DNA from: Helianthus annuus
Lineage: Eukaryota; Streptophyta; Magnoliopsida; Asterales; Asteraceae
NCBI RefSeq assembly: GCF_002127325.2
Contig: NC_035441.2
Span: 53,615,577 to 53,679,576 of the forward strand
Reading direction: 5' to 3'
DNA: 64,000 bases
Shown here piece after piece: positions 8,607 to 20,105 of the stretch. The notes beneath the pieces are model-generated. The model was not told where the DNA came from, searched no databases, and saw nothing but the letters and a program-made list of their open reading frames with translations. Made by a program: the position numbers and the translations under genes. Position 1 is the first letter of the stretch, and each line of letters begins with the position of its first letter.

Positions 8607-9748
8607 CTACTCCATGTCTTCATCACTACCATCACCTCCACCCCCATGCCTCGCCATGTACTCCCGGATGCTACCGATATCATCTTGTATATCGTTAACG
8701 TTGCGCTCGATAGCTCCAACCCGGTGGTATGTGTTGTTGGCGAGATTGTAGGTGTTCCTGGTGCACATAAGGTTTTCCTGCAAAAGATCATGTAAACTTT
8801 GAAAGTTAGCAAAACCGCCTCCTTGAGAGGAGGATTGACCCGGATCGCCTTGGGATGGGTACTGAAAATGGGGATGTGGTGCATGAAGAACTAGAGCCTC
8901 TTGCAGGTTCCATGCATAGTCTTGCGTCCTCTGAAAGCTCACCGTCCCGTCCTCCGCTTCATAAAGCAAGTTCATGGATCGGCAAATGTGATAATCGACC
9001 CGTCCCGACCATGGACTCCTTTCGAAGGACCTTGGGATATTCGTGAAGTGCTTGAAAAGACGGTACACCCATCCTCCAAAGAAGATCGGTGTAGGAGCAT
9101 GAGCAAGGCGGTTTAGGTGCATGTTTCGCAGTAGGAGGTACGGAACATCTAGAGGCTTTTGGTTGTGGATGCAGTGAAGGACAACCAAGTCTTTCAACCC
9201 AACAACGCCACTACTGTTGTGGCATTGGTTCAGCGAGTACGATAGGAGCCTGTGGATGTATCGGTATAGCGGGTCCCTCAGTTTGGTACTTTTGGTGCTG
9301 CTCGGGTTGTAGATCCCTTTACCTATTTGAGCCCATGCGGCTTGGCGTTCAGTTGCATCCAAGTCTCGTAATCCCCCAGTATTCTCTTCATTCCCCGCTT
9401 CCTCTTCACTATATAGCCCAATGATGGCTCCAAACTGTGCCATGGAGGTTCTAAACGTGGTCCCTCCACATCGAAATTCGACCGCCTCATGGTCAAACGG
9501 TTCGTCCTCGAGTTGAAAATGAAGGTGCTGTAGAACTCCATCGTGCATTGATGTACCGACCGTAGTCGGGTGGTCAATGCGACATGCAGTGGACCCCTCA
9601 CAATGTTATTGAAGCGGTCAAGTTGATTCACCTTGGTTAGCAAATCAGTACACGCCCGCCTTAGGTACTCTTCCGGTCTTGTTTGTAGAACCTCGTACCG
9701 TGCCCTAGCGTCTAGTTCATTTGCGTTGAACCTTGTGAATTTCGACAT
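8607..9748 (-). pseudogene. Ath-1 ORF3 (env-position ORF, resembles plant ATHILA ORF proteins), frameshifted
   Basis: ATG at 9748 (MSKFTRFNANELDARARYEV) opens one frame. The continuation, from about 9548 to the stop at 8607, lies in another frame, so there is a frameshift near 9540-9560. The C-terminal frame contains FRCGGTTFRTSMAQFGAIIG, the feature that recalls ATHILA ORF families, and ends in a Gly/Asp-rich tail. It sits between pol and the 3' LTR, where Athila elements often carry an extra ORF. TTCTTTTCAG directly precedes the ATG and would suit a splice acceptor for a subgenomic message. I see no convincing signal peptide or membrane segment, so calling it an envelope protein would be unsupported. 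Confidence 0.6.
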
Positions 9749-10534
9749 CTGAAAAGAATACATCAAAAGTTAGTACGAAACAAGGAAAATCAGAGTGAAA
9801 CTGCAAACAGTGGGCTGGACACGGCCCCGTGTTCAGCGGACACGGCCCCGTGTCCAGGCGTCTGTAACCCAAAAATTCCATTTTTCGTCCCGGTTTCGAA
9901 AACCTGAAAATTTTTAGCCCAATAGTAGCGGTTTCCCCCGAAAATGAAACCCTAAGTGTCATTTTTCCCAAAACAAACCGTTTACCCTTTCAATTTCGTG
10001 TTTTTCGGTTCAAGAACAAGGGTTTGGTTTTTTTTTGTTGGAAATCGAACGAATCTGTCAACAATATTTGTCTATTTACTTTCTACTACTCTAATCTAAA
10101 CTACTACTAACAAATTTCATCAAAAATTTTGAGTTCGATCCGGATGAACATGAAGAACCCTAGATTTTTCCCCAATTTTTGATGTTTTAACTACATGCAA
10201 GTAACTAATCTAACTACTAAGAAGGATAGAATCATACCTTGACGTTGTTAGATTCGGTGGTGACGTTGAAAAACTGCAGAAAATCGCCTCAAACCAGAGA
10301 GTTTTCGGCTAAACGGGGCGTGTGGAATGGTGTAACTGATAGGAAAAGAGGGTTTTATCCCGACAGTCGCCTCGACACGGCCCCGTGTCCAGCGGACACG
10401 GCCCCGTGCCGGGCAAAGTTTTTAAAAATTTTTTTTTATAAGTGCTCGTGTGCATGCCCCTTATTTCCGAAAAATGGTTAGAAGATTTACCGGCTTTTAA
10501 ACGTACACTTACCTGTAACATGTCTGGTATGAGT
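9749..10534. other. Non-coding segment between Ath-1 pol and ORF3
   Basis: Contains two more pairs of CACGGCCCCGTG (about 9819-9851 and 10378-10408, the latter 21 bp apart) in otherwise AT-rich sequence. No ORF is supported. Confidence 0.65.
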
Positions 10535-13120
10535 TTATTCGTTAACCGTTTGAAGTGAGATCTCCTCATCCTCATCCTCAATGGATCCTCGGTAGAGTTT
10601 CAACCGTTGGCCATTGACTTTAAATGGTGTCCCATTTCGAGTTTTAATCTCTACTGCACCGTGTGGAAAAACATGGGTGACAGAAAAAGGTCCTGACCAC
10701 CTAGATTTTAGCTTACCAGGAAATAACCGAAGTCGTGAATTAAACAATAGAACTTGATCTCCAACCCGAAATTCATTAGATTTAATATATTTATCATGTA
10801 AATTTTTCATTCTTTCTTTATAAATTTCGGAGTTAGAATATGCATAATTCCTTAGCTCGTCTAATTCATTTATTTGACAAAATCGATTTTTACCGGCAAT
10901 TTCTAAATCTAAGTTTACGTTTTTTATTGCCCAGTAGGCCTTGTGAGCTATTTCTACTGGCAAGTGACAACTTTTTCCATAGACGAGTTTATATGGGGTT
11001 GTGCCTATAGTGGTTTTATAAGCAGTTCGAAAAGCCCATAAAGCGTCGTCTAATTTGTCGGCCCATTCTTTTTTATTTATTCCTACGGTTTTTTCAAGTA
11101 TTCGTTTTAAACCTCGATTAGTCACTTCGGCTTGCCCATTTGTTTGAGGGTGATATGCTGTTGAGACCCGGTGATAGACCCCATACCTTGTTAATATTTT
11201 TTCGAGTTGATGATTGCAAAAATGGGTACCTCTATCACTTATTAAAGCCTTTGGTGTCCCGAAACGAGAGAACAACTTTTTCAGAAATTTTACCACTACT
11301 CTTCCATCATTTGTTGGAAGAGCCTCGGCCTCCGCCCATTTAGACAAGTAATCGACTGCCACATGTATATATTTGTTTCCCTTTGAAGGTGGGAAAGGTC
11401 CCATGAAATCGAGTCCCCACACATCAAAGATTTCACAGACGAGAATGCCATTTTGAGGCATTTCGTTTTTGGAAGAAATATTACCTGATCTCTGGCAGGC
11501 ATCACATGTCTTCACCAGGTTTTGTGCATCCTTGTAAATGGTCGGCCAGTAAAATCCCGAATCAAATACCTTTCGTGCGGTACTTGTGGCACCATGATGT
11601 CCTCCGTATGGACCTTCATGACAATGACGGAGAATTCTTCGTGCTTCATTACCATGGACACACCTTCGGATGAGCTGGTCGGCACACATTTTGAAAAGAT
11701 AGGGGTCTTCCCAAAAGTAATGCTTTACATCAGCAAAGAATTTCTTTCTTTGATGATGTGGCCATCCTTTGGTGACTATACCGCTAGCTAAGAATTTAGC
11801 GTAGTCGGCATACCATGGTTCTTGTCTACTTTCCATCATTTCCAAGGATTCCGTGGGAAATTTCTCGTTGATTTGCTCGTCTCTGGTTGTCTCCAAAGCT
11901 GGGTCTTCTAAGCGCGAGAGATGATCTGCAGCAGTGTTTTCTGCTCCTCTTTTGTCCTTGATTTCGATGTCGAATTCTTGGAGGAGTAGAATCCATCTGA
12001 TCAAACGGGGTTTTGCGTCTTGCTTCTTGAAGAGGTACCTGATGGCTACATGGTCTGTATAGACTACTGTTTTAGAAAGAACAAGATAAGAACGAAATTT
12101 ATCAAAAGCAAATACCACTGCCAGTAATTCTTTTTCTGTAGTTGTATAATTTTCTTGTGCGTCATTAAGAGTTTTACTAGCATAATAAATTGGGTGGAAA
12201 TGCTTTTCTTTCCTTTGTCCCAAGACTGCTCCCACAGCAAAGTCACTTGCATCACACATGATTTCGAAAGGAAATTTCCAATCTGGCGCTATCATGATAG
12301 GTGCATTGACTAGCATTTCCTTGAGGGTTAGAAATGCTTGATTGCATTCCTTGTCAAAGATGAAGGGTGCATCTTTTTCAAGTAATTTTGTTAGAGGTCT
12401 TGAAATTTTTGAAAAGTCTTTGATAAACCTTCTATAGAATCCGGCATGTCCTAGGAAACTTCTGATTGCTCGCACGGAGGATGGAGGAGGTAATCGAGAA
12501 ATAGTCTCTATTTTTGCTCGATCAACTTCCATTCCTTCGCTTGAGATTTTGTGACCGAGTACTATTCCCTCTGTTACCATGAAATGGCATTTTTCCCAGT
12601 TAAGGGCGAGGTTAGTTTCCTCACATCGGGGTAGCATTCGTTCAAGATTATCGAGGCATTGGTCATATGAGTCTCCAAAGATGGAAAAGTCATCCATGAA
12701 GACTTCCATTGTCTTTTCGATCATATCATGGAAAATGGCGACCATACAACGTTGGAATGTTGCAGGCGCATTACATAGACCGAATGGCATGCGTCGATAT
12801 GCAAAAGTTCCGTAGGGACATGTGAAAGTTGTTTTCTCTTGGTCTTCTGGTGCTATCGGTATTTGAAAGTAACCTGAAAAACCATCTAAGAAACAATAAA
12901 ATTTATGACCGGATAATCTTTCTAACATTTGATCAATGAAGGGCAAAGGAAAGTGGTCTTTCCTAGTCGCTTCATTTAATCGCCTATAATCTATACAGAC
13001 TCTCCATCCTGTGACGGTTCTCGTTGGTATTAATTCATTTTTCTCGTTAGTTATTACCGTCATACCTCCTTTCTTTGGGACTACTTGAACGGGACTTACC
13101 CATGGGCTATCGGAGATAGG
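10535..13120 (-). CDS. pol: Ath-1 pol: reverse transcriptase, RNase H, integrase
   Basis: From ATG 13063 the product is 842 residues, and the frame is open back to a TAA at 13121-13123. That TAA is in frame with ORF1, so gag and pol were one frame until this nonsense codon. RT carries [20 protein letters not shown] (from about residue 27), [12 protein letters not shown] and the catalytic FMDD (122-125). RNase H has D271, E312, D337 and D380. Integrase has an N-terminal zinc-binding region (His 480-490, CxxC 520-523) and the DD35E triad D552, D610, E646. There is no chromodomain and the C-terminus is basic. These are Athila-lineage features, and all catalytic residues look intact. Activity would need readthrough or translation from an internal start lacking the first RT residues. 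Confidence 0.93.
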   Translation of the reverse strand, partial: PISDSPWVSPVQVVPKKGGMTVITNEKNELIPTRTVTGWRVCIDYRRLNEATRKDHFPLPFIDQMLERLSGHKFYCFLDGFSGYFQIPIAPEDQEKTTFTCPYGTFAYRRMPFGLCNAPATFQRCMVAIFHDMIEKTMEVFMDDFSIFGDSYDQCLDNLERMLPRCEETNLALNWEKCHFMVTEGIVLGHKISSEGMEVDRAKIETISRLPPPSSVRAIRSFLGHAGFYRRFIKDFSKISRPLTKLLEKDAPFIFDKECNQAFLTLKEMLVNAPIMIAPDWKFPFEIMCDASDFAVGAVLGQRKEKHFHPIYYASKTLNDAQENYTTTEKELLAVVFAFDKFRSYLVLSKTVVYTDHVAIRYLFKKQDAKPRLIRWILLLQEFDIEIKDKRGAENTAADHLSRLEDPALETTRDEQINEKFPTESLEMMESRQEPWYADYAKFLASGIVTKGWPHHQRKKFFADVKHYFWEDPYLFKMCADQLIRRCVHGNEARRILRHCHEGPYGGHHGATSTARKVFDSGFYWPTIYKDAQNLVKTCDACQRSGNISSKNEMPQNGILVCEIFDVWGLDFMGPFPPSKGNKYIHVAVDYLSKWAEAEALPTNDGRVVVKFLKKLFSRFGTPKALISDRGTHFCNHQLEKILTRYGVYHRVSTAYHPQTNGQAEVTNRGLKRILEKTVGINKKEWADKLDDALWAFRTAYKTTIGTTPYKLVYGKSCHLPVEIAHKAYWAIKNVNLDLEIAGKNRFCQINELDELRNYAYSNSEIYKERMKNLHDKYIKSNEFRVGDQVLLFNSRLRLFPGKLKSRWSGPFSVTHVFPHGAVEIKTRNGTPFKVNGQRLKLYRGSIEDEDEEISLQTVNE

Positions 13121-14860
13121 TTAGATTAGTCCGGCGTCGAGTAGTTTGATGACTTCATTCTTAACCACTTCTTGAACATTGGGGTTCACTCTTCGTTGTG
13201 GTTGAATTACCGTTTTGTAGTCATCATTCATTAAAATTTTGTGCCTGCACATGGAAGGGCTTATTCCTTTAATATCTACAAGCTTCCAAGCGATCGCGTT
13301 TTTGTGTTTTTTAAGTAGTTTAACTAATTTCTCTTTTTCTATATTACTTAATTTAGATGAAATAATTACGGGTAAACTACCTTCTTTGCCTAGAAAAGCA
13401 TATTCCAAACCTTTAGGAAGTTCTTTGAGCTCAATGGGTGGGTCTTTAGAAGACACCTTATTTTGTGGCTCATCTAGATCAAGAACCTTAAAGGTTTGTT
13501 CTATGGCTATCTCTTCCTCGACAAAGTGGTCCTCTTCGTTGGTTGTATCGGGTGGTTCAGCTTCATCTTCAATTAGGGGGTCATTGTTGCCAAAAGGATA
13601 TTTCATTGAGCGCTCAAGATCTATGCTCCTTTTGAATGCCCCTAATTGAAGAGGTAGATTGTTGAATTTCCGGTTTTTCAAAGCTCTATGAGTTTGTACA
13701 AAAGGTTTTCCCAAGACTAAGGGGGCGTCATCTAGGATGACGAAGTCGGTTGAGATTACCATTTGATTTGTTTGAACCAAAACATCTTCAACTACACCGA
13801 TTGATTTTATTACTTTCCGATTGGATAGAAAAATGGGTATTTGAAGTGGAGTAAAATCACTAACACTTAATTTTTCAAAAATGTAGTTAGGCATTATGTT
13901 AACACAAAGATCTTTATCGATGGTGATATTGCTAATAAATGAATTTTGAAAGAAACATGGAACCGGTGTAATGTTAATTTCAAAAGGATCTTCTTTTATT
14001 AGCGAGGTTTGATCATTAGTTAACTTAACACTTACTAAGTCTTTGATTTTAGCACTAGTGTTTAACTCTTTTAAAAACTTAGCATGAGGGGTTATTAAAC
14101 AATGATTTTCGAAAGTAGGTGACAAGAGGTTAATTTCTTCAAAATTAGACTCTTCTTGAATTTTAACATTATCGGACTCACCATTTTCATTGTTTAACTC
14201 ATGTGTCGGTTTTTCACTTTCTTGTTCTTCCATTTTTATACTTTCAACTATCTCTACGTTATTATCATTTTTTAGCTCTTCTCTTGCGCGGGATTCCTCT
14301 TCCCTTGCGCGAGATTCTTTTATATAACGTTCGATAGTTTTAAGTTGTTCCAATATCCTATTAGTTACTTCGGTGAGAGAAAAAGAATTTGGATCCTCAA
14401 AGCTTGAATCCGGTTGTTCGATCCTTGGTTCCTCATAATACTCATATGAAGTAGATGGTTCACACCATTGTTCTTCATTGTAAGTATATGATGGATAAGG
14501 GTCGAAACTTTGTTCTTCATAGTACTCATATGAGGTGGGTTGTTCACGCCATGGTTCCTCATAATAAGAGTATGAAGGTGGTGGCTCATATGTTGAATCT
14601 TCAAAGTATGAGTATGAAGGCTCATACCTTGGTTCATCAAAATATGAGTATGAGGGAGTAGGTTCATACCTTTGGTCTTCATAGGATGTGTATGAAGTTG
14701 ATGGCTCGTACCTGGGCTCCTCATAATGGTTGTACGAATTGGATGGTTGATATGAGTTATTATATTGAACCGAGCGTGCGTTACGACAATTAGTGCAATA
14801 ATTACCCCTATAATCATCCTCATCATAGGTGTAGTTGTAACCTCTTGAGTATTGATCCAT
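13121..14860 (-). CDS. Ath-1 ORF1: Tyr-rich repeat protein with protease-like remnant
   Basis: ATG at 14860 gives about 579 residues, ending in a TAA at 13121-13123. Residues about 20-25 hold a CTNC remnant of a zinc knuckle without its His/Cys half. Residues about 30-150 are about ten degenerate repeats of a 12-14 residue Tyr/Pro/Glu unit such as YEEPRYEPSTSY. An acidic coiled-coil-like region (RAREEESRAREE) follows. The next part aligns in plan with Athila protease (VNIMPNYIFEKLSV, VVEDVLVQT, LVLGKPFVQTHRAL), but the catalytic DxGA block before VNIMP is missing. No capsid domain is visible. It was probably once continuous with pol. Its real role, capsid or otherwise, is unknown. Confidence 0.75.
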   Translation of the reverse strand: MDQYSRGYNYTYDEDDYRGNYCTNCRNARSVQYNNSYQPSNSYNHYEEPRYEPSTSYTSYEDQRYEPTPSYSYFDEPRYEPSYSYFEDSTYEPPPSYSYYEEPWREQPTSYEYYEEQSFDPYPSYTYNEEQWCEPSTSYEYYEEPRIEQPDSSFEDPNSFSLTEVTNRILEQLKTIERYIKESRAREEESRAREELKNDNNVEIVESIKMEEQESEKPTHELNNENGESDNVKIQEESNFEEINLLSPTFENHCLITPHAKFLKELNTSAKIKDLVSVKLTNDQTSLIKEDPFEINITPVPCFFQNSFISNITIDKDLCVNIMPNYIFEKLSVSDFTPLQIPIFLSNRKVIKSIGVVEDVLVQTNQMVISTDFVILDDAPLVLGKPFVQTHRALKNRKFNNLPLQLGAFKRSIDLERSMKYPFGNNDPLIEDEAEPPDTTNEEDHFVEEEIAIEQTFKVLDLDEPQNKVSSKDPPIELKELPKGLEYAFLGKEGSLPVIISSKLSNIEKEKLVKLLKKHKNAIAWKLVDIKGISPSMCRHKILMNDDYKTVIQPQRRVNPNVQEVVKNEVIKLLDAGLI

Positions 14861-15238
14861 AAGAATCACTCAACAGACCACAACTGAGTCTCGGGACCAG
14901 AAAACAAAAATAAGACGGAAACAGAAGCTGGACACGGCCCCGTGTTGAGTGAACACGGCCCCGTGTTCAGGGTCTGTATCTGGGCGTTTTAATTAAATTT
15001 ACTGGTCACGTTGAGCACGGGGGCGTGTTCAGTGAGCACGGCCCCGTGTTCAGACTCTGTATCTGGGTATCTAACTAAAAATATGCAGCACGGGGGCGTG
15101 TTCAGCGAGCACGGCCCCGTGTTCAGGCTACTGTAAATGCAAAACTAAACTAAAATGCTGAAAAAAATGCGCGCGTTTTAAAAAAGTTTTGAAAAACTGA
15201 TTAGGCCGTCGATTTTAAGCTTTCTTAAAATCCTTGTG
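14861..15238 (-). other. Ath-1 untranslated leader with GC-palindrome pairs
   Basis: Three pairs of GC palindromes lie near 14932-14967, 15016-15050 and 15089-15122. The last two have CACGGGGGCGTG followed by CACGGCCCCGTG. This is the RNA leader between primer site and ORF1, where packaging or dimerisation signals would lie. That role is inferred. Confidence 0.7.
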
Positions 15239-15256
15239 TCCCCGGCAACGGCGCCA
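15239..15256 (-). other. Ath-1 primer binding site (tRNA-Asp type)
   Basis: On the minus strand TGGCGCCGTTGCCGGGGA, complementary to the 3' end of plant tRNA-Asp, the usual Athila primer. It lies six bases from the 5' LTR. Confidence 0.9.
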
Positions 15257-15262
15257 AAAACT

Positions 15263-16953
15263 TGATGTGCGTGAAGTGTGTTATATTTTAGATGTATATT
15301 TAAGCCCTTTTTACACTTTTAGCCAAGTTTTAAATTTATAAAACACGATATTTACTAACACTAAACACAGATATGGGCAAGTGCACCCATCGTGGACGTA
15401 GTATAGTGTTGGTAAGATACCGAGGTCGTCCAAGGACACAAGAGCTTTTAGTACCGGTTTATCCTCAACGTCTAATCAAATCAAAAAGGTTAGAAAAATT
15501 TTTTAAACTAAGAAAAATAAAAACTAACTAAATGCTGAAAATAAAAATAAAATAAAAACAGATAGACAAGATGAATCACTTGGATCCGACACGTGTATTA
15601 GTATAACCTTTGATTATTTTCGCACTTTTGCACTTGTTTAAGAGATTATCTTAGTTATTGTAGTAGGCCCCTCTTTTGAAGGCGACGTTACCCTCAACCC
15701 AGTAGTTTGAGTCAGCAAGGATACAATCCTAAAGGGTCGGATTATTGAAAGATAATGAATTAAGTTATTAATGCAAATTGTGGTAGGCCCCGCTTTTGGC
15801 GGTGACGTTACCCTCGGCTAAGTAGTCTGAGTCAGCAGGGATACAGTCCTAAATAGCCGGGTTATAGTATTAATAGTAGTTAACTTATGAGGGGGTCAAA
15901 GAGTTTGGATCCCCGCCATCCAATACCTATGGGCATTGAAGGAGATCCTACTAAATTTGACCCAGGTCCCAAGGAGGACCTCTAAACGCTGAACAAGGGC
16001 AAGACCCTTACCAAACCGTTCCCTTAACCCCCGACCAGGTAGCCAACATACCTCCATATAGACCGTGGAGATATGAATGGTGAAAATCTTTTATTTTATA
16101 TAGACAGTAAAATAATGCCAAGACACCACGGACAAACGATAAGGAAAGATCACCTTCAACATAAGTAACTAGTTATTAAAGCCATTAATACAAAACCAAA
16201 TAAAAAGTGCAAAAGATTAAAAATAAAAAGTATTATACTAAACACTTGTCTTCACCAAGTGATGTAAGAGACTTAGGCAAACATGGCCTTGATTGTCAAG
16301 AACTCTTACGATCAATCTTGGATCCCGAGACGACTCACACACTCTACGATGGACAATGGATGATGGTGGATGATGGTGTTATGGTGGTGGTGGGTGGTGG
16401 ATGAAGTGTGAGAGAGGTGGTGTGCCAAGGGATGAGAGAGAATGAAGCCAAGCTCCTCTATTTATAGGCTGAACAGAAGGCTGGACACGGCCCCGTGTCC
16501 GCTGGACACGGCCCCGTGCCCGTCTGACATTCTCTCACTTCATTAATTGTAATTGCGAATTACAATTAATGCGCCTGCTGTACTTTCACCACGCCCCCGT
16601 GCCCGCTGGACACGGCCCCGTGGTGGGCAATGGAAGCTTCTACTGGTTTGTCTTTTCTGCTGCTTCCTGGGCACGCCCCCGTGTTCGCTGGACACGGGGC
16701 GTGTTCAGACTCTGTTTCTTCTCCTTTGCTTTGGGAGGTGCCGTTGAGGGTCCGGGCAGTCTACTTTTATTCCTTTTCTTGTATTTATGCTAGAATTAGT
16801 TGTCTTTTTGCTTCTTTTGTGATTTTGAGCTCATTTAATCCTGAAAATGCAAAAGGAAGACAAAAACACTATTTTTCCAACATTAGTACTTAAAAAAGGG
16901 TTAGTTTTATGCCTTAATTGATGTGATTTATATGTTGCATTTTACACACATCA
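15263..16953 (-). repeat. Ath-1 5' LTR
   Basis: 1691 bp, same structure as 5005-6698 with a TATA box at 16458-16467. The GC palindromes flank the AT inverted repeat at 16541-16571 (14-bp arms, GCG loop). It ends CATCA next to the duplicated GTCCA. Confidence 0.93.
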
Positions 16954-16958
16954 GTCCA
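16954..16958. repeat. Target-site duplication of Ath-1 (right)
   Basis: GTCCA, identical to 5000-5004. Confidence 0.92.
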
Positions 16959-18358
16959 GTACAACGATAATCATCCGAATGACCCTGTTACTCTAGGAGT
17001 ACAACCCGAGATTTCGATAAGCTCAATTTTACCTCCCGGTGAAACTCCTATCTCGTGGTATGTCAGATCCCAGGGTGCAATAAATGCTGTATACGCACAA
17101 ATTTGTGCACAGGTTGCTCCTCCCACTAAGTCACGAAGACCTGCATCTCGTGCACGAGCACAATCTGCACCTCGAGCTTCACACATGAAGCACCATCACA
17201 AGTTCATGTGGAAGACACAGAAGTTTACTCCAGATCTCCTACAAGGTATGAGTCTACTCATTCCGAGAATCGACAAAGAGAGTATCATGATGAATCTCAT
17301 TCCCATCGAAGGCAATCGATCCATTCTCGGTTGCGCCCGCGTTCCTACCCGAATATGAAAGAACATACCAGGAGGGAGATAACACGAGTGTGTTTAGCCG
17401 GCTGCAACGGGACCATAAAAATGATAAACGTCGCGTGGTTTATAACCCGGATGCAGAGCACGATTACAACTTAATTTACCACCCAGCAGAGGCAGCGGAG
17501 AATTCGAAGTTCATCAGTGAGATCGCCTTAGCTCCCTTGGAAAAAGTGAAACTACCATCGAATGTCGGAAAATTTAATGGCATGACGGATCCGGACAATC
17601 ACCTTCGGGTTTTCACCAGTGCAGGCCTGGTAGGAGGTTGGACCTTGCCAATGTGGTGCCACCTATTCATCCAAACACTGACAGACGCTGGGCGAATGTG
17701 GTTCGATAACCTACCGGTTGGGAAGATAACATCGTGGGTAGATTTAAGAGAAAAATTCCTAGTGCACTTTAGCCAACAGCGGGGATCTATCAGGGACACT
17801 GCCGATGTGATGAACATTTGGAGGCGTGATGACGAGAGCCTGGAAGACTTTATCACACGCTACAAGAAGGGGGTGTTAGAGATCGGAGATGTCCATGAAC
17901 ACTTGATTCGAGCACAGTTCAAGTATGCAGTACGCTGTGATGACATGATCAAGGTTTTGTCCGGGACGGAAGGATTACCCAAGAGCTGGGAGAAACTAAT
18001 GGTTGTTGCAAAGGTCTACGCACAAACAGAACGAAACCCCAGCACCAACAGACCACCGCCACCACACAATCGTCCACAAGATATGAGCGGGAGCGGCGGA
18101 AAAAAGTTCAAAAAGAATTGGAGGGACTCAACCTCTAGAACATACTCATCTGAAGATGCGCGAGCAACCATAAACAAGCTCGCAGCACAAAGGGAAACTA
18201 AGCAAGAGAATAGAGAGCGACAGTGGACCCCCCTAACAAAAACTCCGGCGGAGGTGCTCAGCACAGAAGACTATCAGTTTAAAACCCCTTCGCCAATGAA
18301 GAACAAGAGGGGTCAAGATCCGAATCAGTATTGTGACTACCACAAGGATAATGGTCAC
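16959..18358 (+). pseudogene. gag: Tat-1 gag, central segment (capsid and start of zinc finger)
   Basis: Continues gag from 5004. The first part runs to about 17335. A frameshift there moves the frame to the one ending at 18358, as two overlapping open pieces show (17208-17474 and 17390-18361). The capsid-like retrotransposon gag domain is clear: KFNGMTDPDNHLRVF, then TDAGRMWFDNLP, SWVDLREKFLVHF and ESLEDFITRYKKGVLEI. It is followed by a basic, Gly/Pro-rich linker. The segment ends inside a zinc finger, CDYHKDNGH, where Ath-2 inserted. The last Cys of the finger is on the far side of Ath-2 at 57522 onward. Tat-lineage gag often shows this C-x2-H-x4-H-x4-C spacing. Confidence 0.85.
18354..18358. 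repeat. Target-site duplication of Ath-2 (left)
   Basis: GTCAC immediately before TGATGTGTG. The same GTCAC follows the distant LTR end at 57517-57521, and the gag frame resumes there. Confidence 0.9.
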
Positions 18359-20105
18359 TGATGTGTGTTGGTGTGAATATATTTTTATGTATATTTTAGC
18401 CCTTTTTACCACTTTAGTCAAGTTTTAAATTTATAAAACACGATATTCTACTAACACTAAACACACATATGGGCAAGTGCACCCATCGTGAGCGTAGTAT
18501 AGCGTTGGTAAGATACCGAGGTCGTCCAAGGACACGAGAGCTTTTAGTACCGGTTTATCCTCAACGTCTAGTCAAATCAAAAATTTAGAAAAAGGTTTAA
18601 ACATGAAAATAAAAACTAAAAATGCTGAAAATAAAAATAAAATAAAAACAGATAGACAAGATGAATCACTTGGATCCGACTCGCCTTTAGTATAACCTTT
18701 GATGATTTCCTCACTTTTGCACTTTTTAAGATATTATCTTAGTTATAGAAGTAGGCTACTCTTTTGAAAGTGACGTTACCCTCAACCCAGTAGTTTGAGT
18801 CAGCAAGGATACAATCCTAAAGGGTTGGATTATTGAAAGATAATTAATTAAGTTATTAATGCGTAATGTGGTAGGCCCTCTTTTGAAGGTGACGTTACCC
18901 TCGGCTAAGTGGTTTGAGTCAGCAGGGATACAATCCCAAGTAGCTGGGTTAATGTATTAATAGTAGTTTACATATGAGGGGATCAAGCCATTCGCACTCC
19001 CGCCATCCAATACCAGTGGGTATTGAAGGAGGTCCTAGTAAGCTTGACCCAGGTCCTTGTAGGATCTATACACTAAACAAGGCAAGAACCTTACCAAACC
19101 ATTCCCTTAACCCCTGACCAGGTAGCCAACATATCTCTATACAGACTGTAGAGATATGAATGGTGTAAATCTTTTATTTTATATAGACAGTAAAATAATG
19201 CCAAGACACCACGGACAAATGATAAGGAAGTTTCACCTTCAACATAAGAAACTAGTTATTAAAGTCATTACTACAAAACCAAATAAAAAGTGCGAAAAGA
19301 TTAAAAAATAAAAGTATTACACTAAATACTTATCTTCACCAAGTGATGTAAGAGACTTAGGCAAACATGACCTTTGATTGTCAAGAACTCTTACTATCAA
19401 TCTTGGATCCCGAGACTACTACACACACTCTAAGATGGATGATGGTGGTGGATGTGGGTTGTAGTGGTGGTGGAGTGTGGGTGAAGTGGGAGAGAGGTGG
19501 TTTGCCAAGGGATGCCTTTGAAGTGAACCAAGCACCTCTATTTATAGCCTGCACAGAAGCCCGGACACAGCCTCGTGTTCATTGGGCATGGCCCCGTGTC
19601 CATCCAGTTTCTATTTCTTCCTTAATTGTAGTTTGTCTGTATTAGCTCCACACGCCCCCGTGTCCGCTAGGCACGGCCCCGTGTGTAGAAGCGTATCTGT
19701 ACTATCAAGATTTGCTTGGATTCTGCGAATCTTAGTGTTGACCACGGCTGTGTTGAGCTGGGCACGCCCCCGTGTCGGGAAATAGAAGCTTCTACAACTT
19801 CGTCTTTTCTGCAGACACTTGACCACGCCCCCGTGTCCGCTGGGCACGGGGCCGTGTTCAGCCTTCTGCTCTCTTGTTTTTGCTTGGGAAGATGCTGTCG
19901 AGGGGTCGGGCATGCCACGTTTATTCCTTCTCTTGTATTTATATTAGATTAGGCTGCATTTTTGTTCCTTTTGTTCATTTACGCTCATTTAATCCTGAAA
20001 ATACAAAAAGAAGACAAAAGCACACTTTTTCCGACATTAGTACTAAAAAGGTTTAGTTTTATGCCTTATTTGATGTAATTTATATGTTGCATTTTACATA
20101 CATCA
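18359..20105 (-). repeat. Ath-2 3' LTR
   Basis: 1747 bp, TGATGTGTG...CATCA. TATA box on minus at 19538-19547. GC palindromes, partly decayed, are upstream of it in the element's direction at about 19563-19860. Confidence 0.88.

Larger units (their letters stand above)
5005..16953 (-). mobile_element. Ath-1: near-complete Athila-like Ty3/gypsy retrotransposon
   Basis: An 11.9-kb element on the minus strand with LTRs 5005-6698 and 15263-16953. It has a tRNA-Asp-type primer site at 15239-15256, a polypurine tract at 6699-6713 and the GTCCA target duplication. Order in its own direction: 5' LTR, primer site, a Tyr-rich ORF with a protease-like remnant, reverse transcriptase-RNase H-integrase, a third ORF, a long non-coding spacer, 3' LTR. 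The two LTRs differ at roughly 17-20 positions by eye, about one percent, so insertion is recent. It disrupts the Tat-1 gag. The pol catalytic motifs are intact, but a single TAA separates ORF1 from pol and ORF3 is frameshifted. Confidence 0.93.

Noticed and set aside
8607..9748. Envelope glycoprotein
   Set aside because: Position fits, but no signal peptide, transmembrane helix or cleavage motif is evident. It resembles ATHILA ORF proteins instead.
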